Positions 34,370 to 42,357 of a stretch of DNA of 43,280 nt are shown here, piece by piece. Positions within the stretch are counted from its first letter, which is position 1. Each line of letters starts with the position of its first letter. The translations under genes were made by a program, and so were the position numbers. The stretch is taken from contig DJWY01000025.1 in the NCBI GenBank assembly GCA_002448305.1, positions 1-43,280 on the forward strand, written 5' to 3'. The DNA is from Selenomonadales bacterium UBA7018. GTDB taxonomy: Bacteria > Bacillota > Negativicutes > Selenomonadales > Selenomonadaceae. Below the pieces are notes generated by a model. The model had not been told where the DNA came from and did no database searches. It saw nothing but the letters and a program-made list of their open reading frames with translations.

Positions 34370-36535
34370 ATGAAATGGAATATACAAAAAAGACTGCTCT
34401 TCCTCGTCTTGGCGGCGGGGATATTGTCATTCTTGACTTTGAGCGGTCTTTCTTTTTACGGTATAAGCGCAATGCGCAACGAAATGATTTCACTTGGTAC
34501 AGAAATTGGCAAGGCGGGCGCGAACTTCACACGGGAATTGATTATGTATCAGCTGAAAAAAACCTTAGGCGAAGTCGCAAGGGCACGCGCTGATTTTATT
34601 GAACAGGAAGTAAATTTGATTAAGCAAGACGTGGAAATTATTGCAAACGTTATGACCCAAATTTCTTCCAATCCTGAAAATTACAAGCCTGTTAAACTCC
34701 TTGACCCGCGCTTTGAAGAAGTGAGAAATTTTCAGCCGTACGTACTCTATAGTCCAGGATTAGCAGAAAATCTTTCTCCTGAACTTCGTCACGAAATAGA
34801 AATAGCCGGCAATATTCGCAATATCTTTATTGCCAATTCAAAATCTTTTGCTAATTATAGAACTTCTTTCAACGTCGGCTCAAAGAACGGATATTTTATT
34901 GGTGCCACAATTTATCCCAAAATAACAGGCGCATTGCCTTTTAGCCACGAAGATATTTATCAATACGATTGCCGCGAGCGTCCTTGGTACCAAAACGGCA
35001 TTAACGCTAAAAATGCTGTTTTCTCCGATGTCTTCATCAACAATGACACCTCCGACAAATATCAAGCATTCAGTTGCTCCGCGCCTTACTATGACAAAAA
35101 AGGCGTGGCAGGCGTCGTTAGTATTGGATTTTCTATAGACGAAATTTCCGAGTCAATTTCGGAACAGATGGTAGGCGAGAACGTTTTAAGCTTTGTTTTG
35201 AACGAATATGGAGAAGTTATTATTTCTTCCTTTACTAGCGGCGAATTAGCTGTAATGTTAGAAGAACAAGACTTGCGCAAAAGTTCAGGTGAAGCTTTAG
35301 CTTACGCGGCAAGAAAAATGGTTGAAGGCGATAACGGGATTTTAGCCGTGACGATTGACGACGAAGAATATCTCTTAGCTTACGCGCCGATAAAAAGTAT
35401 GGGCTGGAGTTTCGCGACGCTGACTTTGCGGAAAAATATTAATAACTCCGCCAATGAAAGCCAACAATATTTCCTCAACCAGATTGACATTTTTCTACAA
35501 AAGTTACGGGACAAATTTTTCATAATGGCTATTGCCGCGCTGATTTTGCTTATGGGCTTGCTTTACTTCATGATTTCGACAAGTAAAAATTTTTCGAGTC
35601 GTCTAATCGGACCGCTTCACGCGTTATCAGACGGCGTGCGCGAAATTTCTTCCGGCAATTTCGATAAAAAGCTTGACATAAAAACTGGCGATGAAATAGA
35701 AGAACTCGCCAATTCTTTCAACGGAATGACTGACGAGCTTAAAACTTATATGGCGAATTTGACGAGCGTTACGGCTGAACGCGAACGCATTGCAACTGAG
35801 CTTAACGTTGCGACTGAAATTCAAAATGGTTTGCTCCCAAAAGATTTTCCTACCCGCGCAGATTTTGAACTGTTCGCGACAACGACGCCTGCTAAGGAAG
35901 TCGGCGGCGATTTTTATGATTTCTACTTCCTTGACGAGACGCACATTGCTATAACTGTTGCTGACGTTTCGGGCAAAGGCATTCCCGCCGCGCTGTTTAT
36001 GGTTATCAGCAAAACTATTCTGAATAACTTCGCGGTATCAAAGCATAACAGCGAGGGTTTAGCTGAAGTTGTCGCCGCCGCCAATGATAAACTCTGCACC
36101 TATAACGATGCTATGATGTTTGTTACGGCTTTTATTGGCGTGCTTGACTTGGAGACGGGCGAATTTACTTTTGTCAACGCCGGACATAATCCGCCAGTCA
36201 TTTTCCACGCCGCAGAAAATCATTGCGACTTTTTGGACGTTAAGAAAAATTTCGTTATGGGACCAATGGACAACATTCCATTTGTCGAGCAGAAAACTAC
36301 TTTCAAGGCGGGCGATTTGATTTTCATTTACACCGACGGCGTAACGGAAGCTTTGAACGTTGCCGATGAAGAATATTTGCCCGACCGCTTGATAAAATTT
36401 ATGAACGAAACAGATTGCCGCGCCGATTTGCAAACGTTGCTGAAAAATATTCGTGGCGACGTAGCAGACCACGTCGGCGAAGCGGCGCAGTCAGATGATA
36501 TTACTATGTTCGCGCTGAGATTCAACGGGAAATAA
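34370..36535 (+). CDS. Membrane SpoIIE-type PP2C phosphatase with Cache and HAMP domains
   Basis: 721 residues. Two membrane helices (about 8-32 and 383-403) bracket an external Cache-type sensor domain with RERPWYQNG typical of dCache. A HAMP linker (about 412-465) leads to a PP2C/SpoIIE domain. It shows EVGGDFYDFY (from 510), DVSGKGIPA (532-540), NAGHNPP, TDGVTEAL (655-662) and QSDDITMF, which place the metal-binding Asp residues. Expected role: dephosphorylate the STAS protein when an outside signal binds, freeing the RsbW-type kinase for its target. Starts 10 bases after the kinase gene. Confidence 0.93.
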   Translation: MKWNIQKRLLFLVLAAGILSFLTLSGLSFYGISAMRNEMISLGTEIGKAGANFTRELIMYQLKKTLGEVARARADFIEQEVNLIKQDVEIIANVMTQISSNPENYKPVKLLDPRFEEVRNFQPYVLYSPGLAENLSPELRHEIEIAGNIRNIFIANSKSFANYRTSFNVGSKNGYFIGATIYPKITGALPFSHEDIYQYDCRERPWYQNGINAKNAVFSDVFINNDTSDKYQAFSCSAPYYDKKGVAGVVSIGFSIDEISESISEQMVGENVLSFVLNEYGEVIISSFTSGELAVMLEEQDLRKSSGEALAYAARKMVEGDNGILAVTIDDEEYLLAYAPIKSMGWSFATLTLRKNINNSANESQQYFLNQIDIFLQKLRDKFFIMAIAALILLMGLLYFMISTSKNFSSRLIGPLHALSDGVREISSGNFDKKLDIKTGDEIEELANSFNGMTDELKTYMANLTSVTAERERIATELNVATEIQNGLLPKDFPTRADFELFATTTPAKEVGGDFYDFYFLDETHIAITVADVSGKGIPAALFMVISKTILNNFAVSKHNSEGLAEVVAAANDKLCTYNDAMMFVTAFIGVLDLETGEFTFVNAGHNPPVIFHAAENHCDFLDVKKNFVMGPMDNIPFVEQKTTFKAGDLIFIYTDGVTEALNVADEEYLPDRLIKFMNETDCRADLQTLLKNIRGDVADHVGEAAQSDDITMFALRFNGK

Positions 36536-36542
36536 TTTTGCT

Positions 36543-38075
36543 TTACCAATTACTCTTTCTTCTAAATTTGATTCCCGCGACCGCGATTAGCAATGCGAAA
36601 ACCTCTAAACGCCCGACTATTAGTATTATCATGCAAAAAATCTTCCCTAAATCCGATAATGCCATAAAATTTTCCGCGTCGCAAAGTCCGGGCACACAAC
36701 CGACGGTTGAAAGGCATGCAAGCGACATTGAAACGGCTTTGGAAAAAGTCGCGCCCGTAAAACTAAGCAACGCCGCGCAGATAAAAACCGTAATGAGCGA
36801 GAGGAAGAAAAATGCAAGAATCCTGCCGACAGTGTGCATAGGAACTGGCACGTCTCCGACGCGAATTGCGGTCATCATGTGCGGATGAATTGTTTTCTTA
36901 ATTTCTGCGGCGGTAATTTTAATCAGAATAATCAATCGCACGACTTTAAAGCCGCCCGTCACCGAGCCAATACAACCGCCAATCAACGACATTAGAACAA
37001 TAAAAAATTTGTCGAAGTCGTGAACCGCCGCTGAGTTATCATCTAGCGTTATGCCAGTCGTACTCACGAACGAGACGATATAAAACAGCGAGCGGCGAAA
37101 AGTTTCGTTGCCGTCAAAGAAAATTTCCTGCAGAAAAACTCTGAACATCAAAATTATCATAGCGAAAAAAATTCCGGTGTATAAAACCATGACTTCTTCG
37201 TTAGCAAAGATAAGTTTGACGTTGTTTATGATAGTCCGCTTGAGGCGCAGGAAATATTGTTTAAGTTTGGTGAAATAGTTCAGCCCAAATTCGATATGCG
37301 GCGGGATCAAAGTATAAATTACACGGTAATAGAGCAAAAAATTTCCGCAAGCGAGGAGCATAACAAAAATCGCGGCGTATTCGTAGTAAACACTTACGTT
37401 TTTCGCGTAAAATGTATCGCCGCCGCCGGTCGAAATACAACGCATTGCCATTAAAAGCGAGTCCCAACCGTCAAGCCCCGACAATTTAAAAATAAGAAAG
37501 CTAAAAATAGTCAAAGTCACGTAAACTTTTATGACGCGCACCGACATTGAATTCATTTGCCCAATAACCGCGCTGAAACCTTGTCCGCCCTGCAAACTCA
37601 AATTAATTCCGAAGCAACCGCTCACTTCCGGCAAGACAGTTACCAACATTATCAAGAAAAGTAGCGAGCCGAGCCACATTAATTCGCTTTGCCATAAAAA
37701 TAGCAGATACGGCGCGTTTTCAGGCAGTAAAGATAGCCCAGCTGAAGTTAAATCGCTGATTGTTTCTAAAAATGCGTCGATAGGAGAGAGCCAACCGGTT
37801 AGCAGGAAAGGTAAACAACCGAAAATCGCGATTAAAGGATACATAAGCAGGATTGCGGCGGCGGATTCGGCGATTGGTGCGCGTTGAAAGCGTCCCGTAC
37901 CTAATTTTTGGAGAATAATTCCTGCGATTATGGAAAAAATTCCGATTGCCGCGAAAAAAATTGCGAAATTTAGCACTTTGAATTCAATTAGCGTGTAAAT
38001 AATCGGCAAAAAATTTGCTACGGCGAGTGTTAGAAGTGCTTGGCTCTGGATTCTTAAAATCATTCTGACATTCAT
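36543..38075 (-). CDS. trkH: TrkH-family potassium uptake permease
   Basis: 510 residues, highly hydrophobic. The four selectivity-filter loops can be seen as TSAGLS (110-115), STGGGD, STTGIT and STVGCV. WQSELMWLGSLLF is typical of TrkH. It forms the K+ channel-like pore; a TrkA gating protein is not nearby. It converges with the SpoIIE gene with only seven bases between stops and no hairpin. The start, ATG at 38075, is 11 bases after the small upstream membrane protein. Confidence 0.92.
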   Translation of the reverse strand: MNVRMILRIQSQALLTLAVANFLPIIYTLIEFKVLNFAIFFAAIGIFSIIAGIILQKLGTGRFQRAPIAESAAAILLMYPLIAIFGCLPFLLTGWLSPIDAFLETISDLTSAGLSLLPENAPYLLFLWQSELMWLGSLLFLIMLVTVLPEVSGCFGINLSLQGGQGFSAVIGQMNSMSVRVIKVYVTLTIFSFLIFKLSGLDGWDSLLMAMRCISTGGGDTFYAKNVSVYYEYAAIFVMLLACGNFLLYYRVIYTLIPPHIEFGLNYFTKLKQYFLRLKRTIINNVKLIFANEEVMVLYTGIFFAMIILMFRVFLQEIFFDGNETFRRSLFYIVSFVSTTGITLDDNSAAVHDFDKFFIVLMSLIGGCIGSVTGGFKVVRLIILIKITAAEIKKTIHPHMMTAIRVGDVPVPMHTVGRILAFFFLSLITVFICAALLSFTGATFSKAVSMSLACLSTVGCVPGLCDAENFMALSDLGKIFCMIILIVGRLEVFALLIAVAGIKFRRKSNW

Positions 38076-38086
38076 AACTTTGCGCC

Positions 38087-38476
38087 TTAAAAATGAAAAT
38101 GATTCATCATCTTTTGAGTTAAAGACTTCGCGTCGTCGTTTTTATGCTCTAAAAGATATTCGAGCGTATGGACATTGAAAAAAGAAGTAATCGGGACGTA
38201 GCGATTATATTTGCGGAAGTCGCCCCACTTCATCAATTTAGCGTGCAAGCGCGAAATATCCTTTTGTGTCGCGTTATGGCGTTTTAAAATGCGTCTTAAA
38301 AGTGCGTCGTCATTAATCGCGTTGAAAATGTCTTCGATAAGTTGCGGATTAAGTTTATCGTTCTCGTACTTCTCGATTAGCGCGACCGAAGCACGAGACA
38401 TTTTAAGCGTCCGGCGTATCGCGTACACGAAATAAATTACCAGCGCAATTAGGAGTATGTCTAAAAAAATATTCAT
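38087..38476 (-). CDS. Small membrane-anchored protein of unknown function
   Basis: 129 residues: one N-terminal membrane helix (MNIFLDILLIALVIYFVYAI), then a mainly helical cytoplasmic part with charged residues. I do not recognise a domain. It precedes trkH by 11 bases in the same direction and so may be its accessory protein. Confidence 0.7.
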   Translation of the reverse strand: MNIFLDILLIALVIYFVYAIRRTLKMSRASVALIEKYENDKLNPQLIEDIFNAINDDALLRRILKRHNATQKDISRLHAKLMKWGDFRKYNRYVPITSFFNVHTLEYLLEHKNDDAKSLTQKMMNHFHF

Positions 38477-38493
38477 GATTGATTCTCCGCTAT

Positions 38494-38521
38494 TTGAAAA
38501 ATTTTTTGTATGTGATATATT
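38494..38521 (+). promoter_or_regulatory. Promoter of the cobI-lipoprotein operon
   Basis: TTGAAA, 16 bases and TATATT in the divergent 83-base gap. Confidence 0.55.
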
Positions 38522-38559
38522 TGCTTAAAGTATTTTAGCATAAGCAAGGGGCAATGAAA

Positions 38560-39279
38560 ATGACATTGAACGAAAACGCAGGAACTTTTTATGGAATAGG
38601 CGTAGGACCCGGCGACCCGGAACTTTTGACAGTCAAAGCTATTAATGCGCTGAAAAAAATCGACGTGCTGATTGCTCCGAAAACTGAAAAGAAATCCGAT
38701 AGCGTAGCCTTGTCAATCGTGCAACCGCATCTCAAACCGAATATCGAAATAATTTACCAGACCTTTCCAATGGTTCGCGACTTCGCAGAGGAAACAGAAG
38801 TTTTCGAGGCGAACAAGGAAGAAATTTTAGAAAAACTGCGCGGCGGACAAAATGTCGGCTTCGCGACGCTCGGCGACCCAATGTTTTATAGCACGTACAT
38901 TTATATTTTCAAACTGCTCAAACGTTGCGGCGTAAAAATTGAGACGATAGCGGGCGTTCCGGCATTCTTAGCGATAGCGGCGCAAATTGGGCGTCCGATA
39001 GCTTATGGCAACGACATTTTGACGATAATTCCAGCGACCGCCGAACTTGCCGCGATTAAAAATTCTCTTGACCGCGCAGATTCAACCGTCCTGATGAAGG
39101 TTTATAAAAATTTCCCTGAAGTCGTCGACGAACTAAAAGCGCACGAAATGATTGACGAAGCAATTTTAGTTAGTCGTTGCGGGCTTGATGACGAGAAAAT
39201 TATAACGGACATTGCCGCTCACAGGAACGAACATTTAAATTATCTTTCAACCATTTTGACGAGGCGCAATCATGATTAA
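38560..39279 (+). CDS. cobI: Precorrin-2/cobalt-factor-2 C20-methyltransferase
   Basis: 239 residues. SAM-dependent methylase of the corrin ring (CobI/CbiL). Family motifs: GTFYGIGVGPGDPELLTVKA, VGFATLGDPMFYS and AGVPAFLAIAA. It acts early in cobalamin synthesis. I start it at the ATG at 38560; an ATG six bases earlier is only two bases from GGGG. No other cobalamin synthesis gene is present; the following gene encodes a BtuF-like lipoprotein and overlaps by eight bases. Confidence 0.9.
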   Translation: MTLNENAGTFYGIGVGPGDPELLTVKAINALKKIDVLIAPKTEKKSDSVALSIVQPHLKPNIEIIYQTFPMVRDFAEETEVFEANKEEILEKLRGGQNVGFATLGDPMFYSTYIYIFKLLKRCGVKIETIAGVPAFLAIAAQIGRPIAYGNDILTIIPATAELAAIKNSLDRADSTVLMKVYKNFPEVVDELKAHEMIDEAILVSRCGLDDEKIITDIAAHRNEHLNYLSTILTRRNHD

Positions 39280-40219
39280 GAAAATTTTAGTAGGAATCTG
39301 TGCGGCAGGAATTTTATTCAGCGGGTGTGGCGGAGAAAAAGTTTCAGAGCCTGTCGAAGTGTCGCAGGAAAAAGTTTTCGCGACGATTGAAGACGATTTA
39401 GGGCGGAAAATAGTTTTAGAAAAGAAACCTGCGCGGGTTGTCGTAACTAGCGCGAGTTTTCTGGAGCCGTTGCACGCAGTCGGCGGAGAAATTGTCGGGC
39501 GACCGGATTCAAAAAATAAAATGCCCGATTGGGCGAAAAATTTGCCGAGCGTCGGCGCAGTTTATCAAATTGACGTTGAGCGGCTGTTGAGTTGCGCACC
39601 TGATTTAGTTATCGTCAATAAGGGCATGAACGAAAAACTTTTGCCGGTATTGGAAGAGAATAAAATTCCTGCGGTAGTCGTCGAAATGAAAACTTATGAC
39701 GACGTGAAACGCGGCTTGAAAATGTTAGCGACGATAAGCGGCGACGTTGAGTCGGGCGAAAAGATTATTAGCGATATGGACGCGAAAATTAAATCTATCG
39801 TGGACAAAGTGCCGAAAAAAAATCTGCGCATTGCAATTCTCCATTCGACCGCGCAGGGTTTAAGCGTTCAGCTTGATGGGAGCATAGCCGGTTCGATAGC
39901 GAAAATGTTTGGTTGGGAAAATGTCGCGTCGGGAATGACGCCGCTTGAAAAAAATCCTGACGCCGCGCCCTATAGCATGGAGACTTTAGCCGAACAAAAT
40001 CCGGAAATAATTTTCATAACGAGCATGGGCGACATTGACGAAATTAAAGCGAATATGGCGAAATCGATAGAAACTAACGAGGCGTGGCAAGCAATAGGCG
40101 CGGTGAAAAATAATCGGCTGTATTATCTGCCGCAAGATTTATTTTTGCTAAGTCCGGGATTGCGCTATCCCGACGCCGTGCAGCAAATGGCGCAACTCAT
40201 TTATCCCGAAAACTTTTAG
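39272..40219 (+). CDS. ABC transporter substrate-binding lipoprotein (BtuF/FecB-like)
   Basis: 315 residues. Signal peptide with lipobox LFSGC (Cys19), then a helical-backbone periplasmic-binding fold. EDDLGRKIVLEKKPARVVVTS is a typical start of metal-chelate binding proteins; PDLVIVNKG also fits. The ligand could be cobalamin, a siderophore or cobalt/nickel. The cobI overlap suggests cobalamin or a corrinoid. No permease or ATPase genes lie beside it. GAGG seven bases upstream of the ATG. Confidence 0.86.
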   Translation: MIKKILVGICAAGILFSGCGGEKVSEPVEVSQEKVFATIEDDLGRKIVLEKKPARVVVTSASFLEPLHAVGGEIVGRPDSKNKMPDWAKNLPSVGAVYQIDVERLLSCAPDLVIVNKGMNEKLLPVLEENKIPAVVVEMKTYDDVKRGLKMLATISGDVESGEKIISDMDAKIKSIVDKVPKKNLRIAILHSTAQGLSVQLDGSIAGSIAKMFGWENVASGMTPLEKNPDAAPYSMETLAEQNPEIIFITSMGDIDEIKANMAKSIETNEAWQAIGAVKNNRLYYLPQDLFLLSPGLRYPDAVQQMAQLIYPENF

Positions 40220-40259
40220 GGAATATTATTGCTAAAAAATTTTCAATGGAGTGATTTAA

Positions 40260-40622
40260 ATGTTTAGATTCGCTCATAACAACTTAAACGTGCTAGATTT
40301 GGAGCGGAGCTTGAAATTTTATGCTGACGCGCTGGATTTGTACGAAGTCGGCGGGATTGACGGCGGCGAGGACTTCAAAATTATTTATCTGGGCGACAGT
40401 TTTGGCAGTCATCACAAATTGGAGCTAACTTGGCTTGCTGAAAAGAAAACGCCGTACGAATTGGGCGATAATGAAGTTCATTTGGCGTTCACGACGAAAG
40501 ATTTTGACGCGGCGCATGCTCGACATGAGAAAATGGGCTGTATCTGCTACGAGAATAAGGAAATGGGCATTTATTTTATCGAAGACCCCGACGGCTATTG
40601 GCTTGAGATTTTGCCCGAATAA
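40260..40622 (+). CDS. gloA: Glyoxalase I family protein (lactoylglutathione lyase-like)
   Basis: 120 residues with the vicinal-oxygen-chelate fold. Putative metal ligands His6 (FAHNNLNV), Glu55 (HHKLELTW), His74 (EVHLAF) and Glu116 (GYWLEILPE) are all in place. Converts the methylglyoxal hemithioacetal or a similar substrate; the thiol cofactor in an anaerobe is not known. ATG at 40260 with GGAG upstream. Ends in a strong terminator. Confidence 0.82.
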   Translation: MFRFAHNNLNVLDLERSLKFYADALDLYEVGGIDGGEDFKIIYLGDSFGSHHKLELTWLAEKKTPYELGDNEVHLAFTTKDFDAAHARHEKMGCICYENKEMGIYFIEDPDGYWLEILPE

Positions 40623-40636
40623 TTACGAAAAAAATT

Positions 40637-40677
40637 AGGGCTTGGCTTCAAAAATTTGAGTTTAAGCCCTTTTTTTG
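40637..40677. terminator. Terminator between the glyoxalase and SDF-transporter genes
   Basis: Stem AGGGCTT / AAGCCCT with a partly paired interior, followed by seven T on the + strand. Lies between convergent genes and may serve both. Confidence 0.8.
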
Positions 40678-40688
40678 TTGATTAATGC

Positions 40689-42254
40689 TTAATTTGTTCG
40701 CGACAGGTCATATAAATCGCAATCGCGCACGATTATTCCAACTACGCCCGAAATATTTACGATAAATATGCTAGACGCCATAATTAAGCCGAGTGAATCC
40801 ATTGAAAAGCCAAATTGCGTCAACAAAAGCGTCATAGTTGCGATTATTCCGCCGTTTTCAGGCGGTGTGGCTATTGCGAACTGAATTGACAGCAACGCGA
40901 CGATTATCAGCTGCAAAATCGTTATTTCGACGCCCGAAAACTCCGCCGAGAAGAAAATAAAGATGATTATTCCGATTGTCGACGGTATTGGGCACAGCGC
41001 GTGCGATAACGGGATGTAAAAATCGCATAAATTTTCTTTGATATGCAATTCGCGCTTGCAAATTTCAAGATTTTTGGGCATAGACGCGCTTCCGCTGCCC
41101 GTTGTGAACGTAATTAGGCACGCGGGATAAATTTTCCGCAGAAAATCCGAAATTTTTACGCCGTGTTTAATCGAAATTCGCAAAAGCATTGCCGCAGGAA
41201 CTATAAAGAACGACAAATAGTTCGCCACAATGATTTTCCATAGCGCAAAGAATTCGTCGAACGAATAAACCAGTAAAGTTTTAACCATGCTCAAAAAAAT
41301 TACCACCGGAATCAATTTCAGAGTTATCGAAAGCATTTTGAAGACGATTTGCTTGCTATCGACTATGACTTTTTTTAAATCGCTGACGCGGTCGCCCAAA
41401 ATCGTTATGCAAACGCCTGTAAGCAACGCCAAAACTACAATTTGCAGGATATTTCCCTTCAAAAACGGCTCAATTATATTTTGCGGCATTATCGACAGGA
41501 TTAAATTGAAAATTTTCGCTGTTTCCTCCATGTTTGCCGATAAAATTTTTCCTTCAAAGCTGAAATCGACTATCGGAAAGAAAATCGAACTTACAAAAAT
41601 AGTTACGACCACGATAAGTAACAAAATTTTGGCGAATCTAAGCAAAACCGTCATGCCGATTGCGTTCAGCGTCACCATATTTTCCATTGCGCAAATACTC
41701 GCCACTATCGAAACGAAAACGAACGGGATATTCACAGCGATAATCGCTCCCAAAAGCGTATTTAACACCGGCGTAATAATATTTACAATTAAATTTTGAA
41801 CTTCGGGCGAAAAATTCTTCATAATCAGAGTGAAAATAATCGCAAGTAGTATAGAAATTGTATTTGAGCCGCCAGGAATTTTTAAATTTTTAATTTCAAG
41901 CGGCGTAAACGCTCGAAGTTCATTAGAACCGCCCTCATAACGGTAAATCACACGCGCCTTTTCGTAATTTAGCAGGTTGTTCATAATGTCTTCCGAAAAA
42001 ATCGAGTCGTCGCTATCTTCAAGCGGGTTAAATGGTTTGCCCTTGATTTTTATCGAAATTCGCGGCGTTCCGAGCCATTTTTTGGTTACTAACTGAAATT
42101 CTTGTTCCTCGCCGAACTTTTCTTGATAACGAAGTAACGCTTCCTCCAACAAGAGGCAAATTTTGAGTTTATCTTTGTGAGGCGCGTTTACTGATTCAAA
42201 AAATTTCTCTACTGTTTCCATAACTTCAACGATATTTTTGTTGCTGAGCTTCAT
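40689..42254 (-). CDS. SDF-family dicarboxylate/amino-acid:cation symporter fused to an RsbW-like N-terminal domain
   Basis: 521 residues. The first ~115 are soluble and resemble a HATPase_c_2 (RsbW-type) domain: LKICLLLEEALLRYQEKFG stands where the N-box is, and IKGKPFNPLEDSD matches the G1 segment GKPYNPLEKDD of the kinase at 33952. The N-box Asn is Arg and the G1 Asp is Lys, so nucleotide use is doubtful. Residues about 130-521 are an SDF (GltP/DctA) transporter with eight or so helices. The re-entrant loop reads FTTGSGSASMPKNLE in place of the usual Ser-rich motif. The usual NMDGT motif is replaced by ALCPIPSTIG. GAGGTG precedes the ATG at 42254. Such a fusion suggests a regulated carrier or sensor; substrate unknown. 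Confidence 0.82.
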   Translation of the reverse strand: MKLSNKNIVEVMETVEKFFESVNAPHKDKLKICLLLEEALLRYQEKFGEEQEFQLVTKKWLGTPRISIKIKGKPFNPLEDSDDSIFSEDIMNNLLNYEKARVIYRYEGGSNELRAFTPLEIKNLKIPGGSNTISILLAIIFTLIMKNFSPEVQNLIVNIITPVLNTLLGAIIAVNIPFVFVSIVASICAMENMVTLNAIGMTVLLRFAKILLLIVVVTIFVSSIFFPIVDFSFEGKILSANMEETAKIFNLILSIMPQNIIEPFLKGNILQIVVLALLTGVCITILGDRVSDLKKVIVDSKQIVFKMLSITLKLIPVVIFLSMVKTLLVYSFDEFFALWKIIVANYLSFFIVPAAMLLRISIKHGVKISDFLRKIYPACLITFTTGSGSASMPKNLEICKRELHIKENLCDFYIPLSHALCPIPSTIGIIIFIFFSAEFSGVEITILQLIIVALLSIQFAIATPPENGGIIATMTLLLTQFGFSMDSLGLIMASSIFIVNISGVVGIIVRDCDLYDLSRTN

Positions 42255-42326
42255 AAAATCACCTCGCGGTTAATTATAGCAGAAAATTTGCCGCAGTGTA
42301 TGCTTTTTATTTGGTTTGAGGTGTGC

Positions 42327-42332
42327 TATAAT
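42327..42332 (+). promoter_or_regulatory. -10 box of alaS
   Basis: A perfect TATAAT 25 bases before the alaS start. The -35 region (TTTTTA at 17 bases) is weak. Confidence 0.4.
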
Positions 42333-42357
42333 GCGCGTTGCAAAGGAGGAAGATAAA

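Noticed and set aside
38477..38559. Cobalamin riboswitch upstream of cobI
   Set aside because: The gap is only 83 bases and shows no conserved B12-box or the expected structure; a simple promoter explains it.
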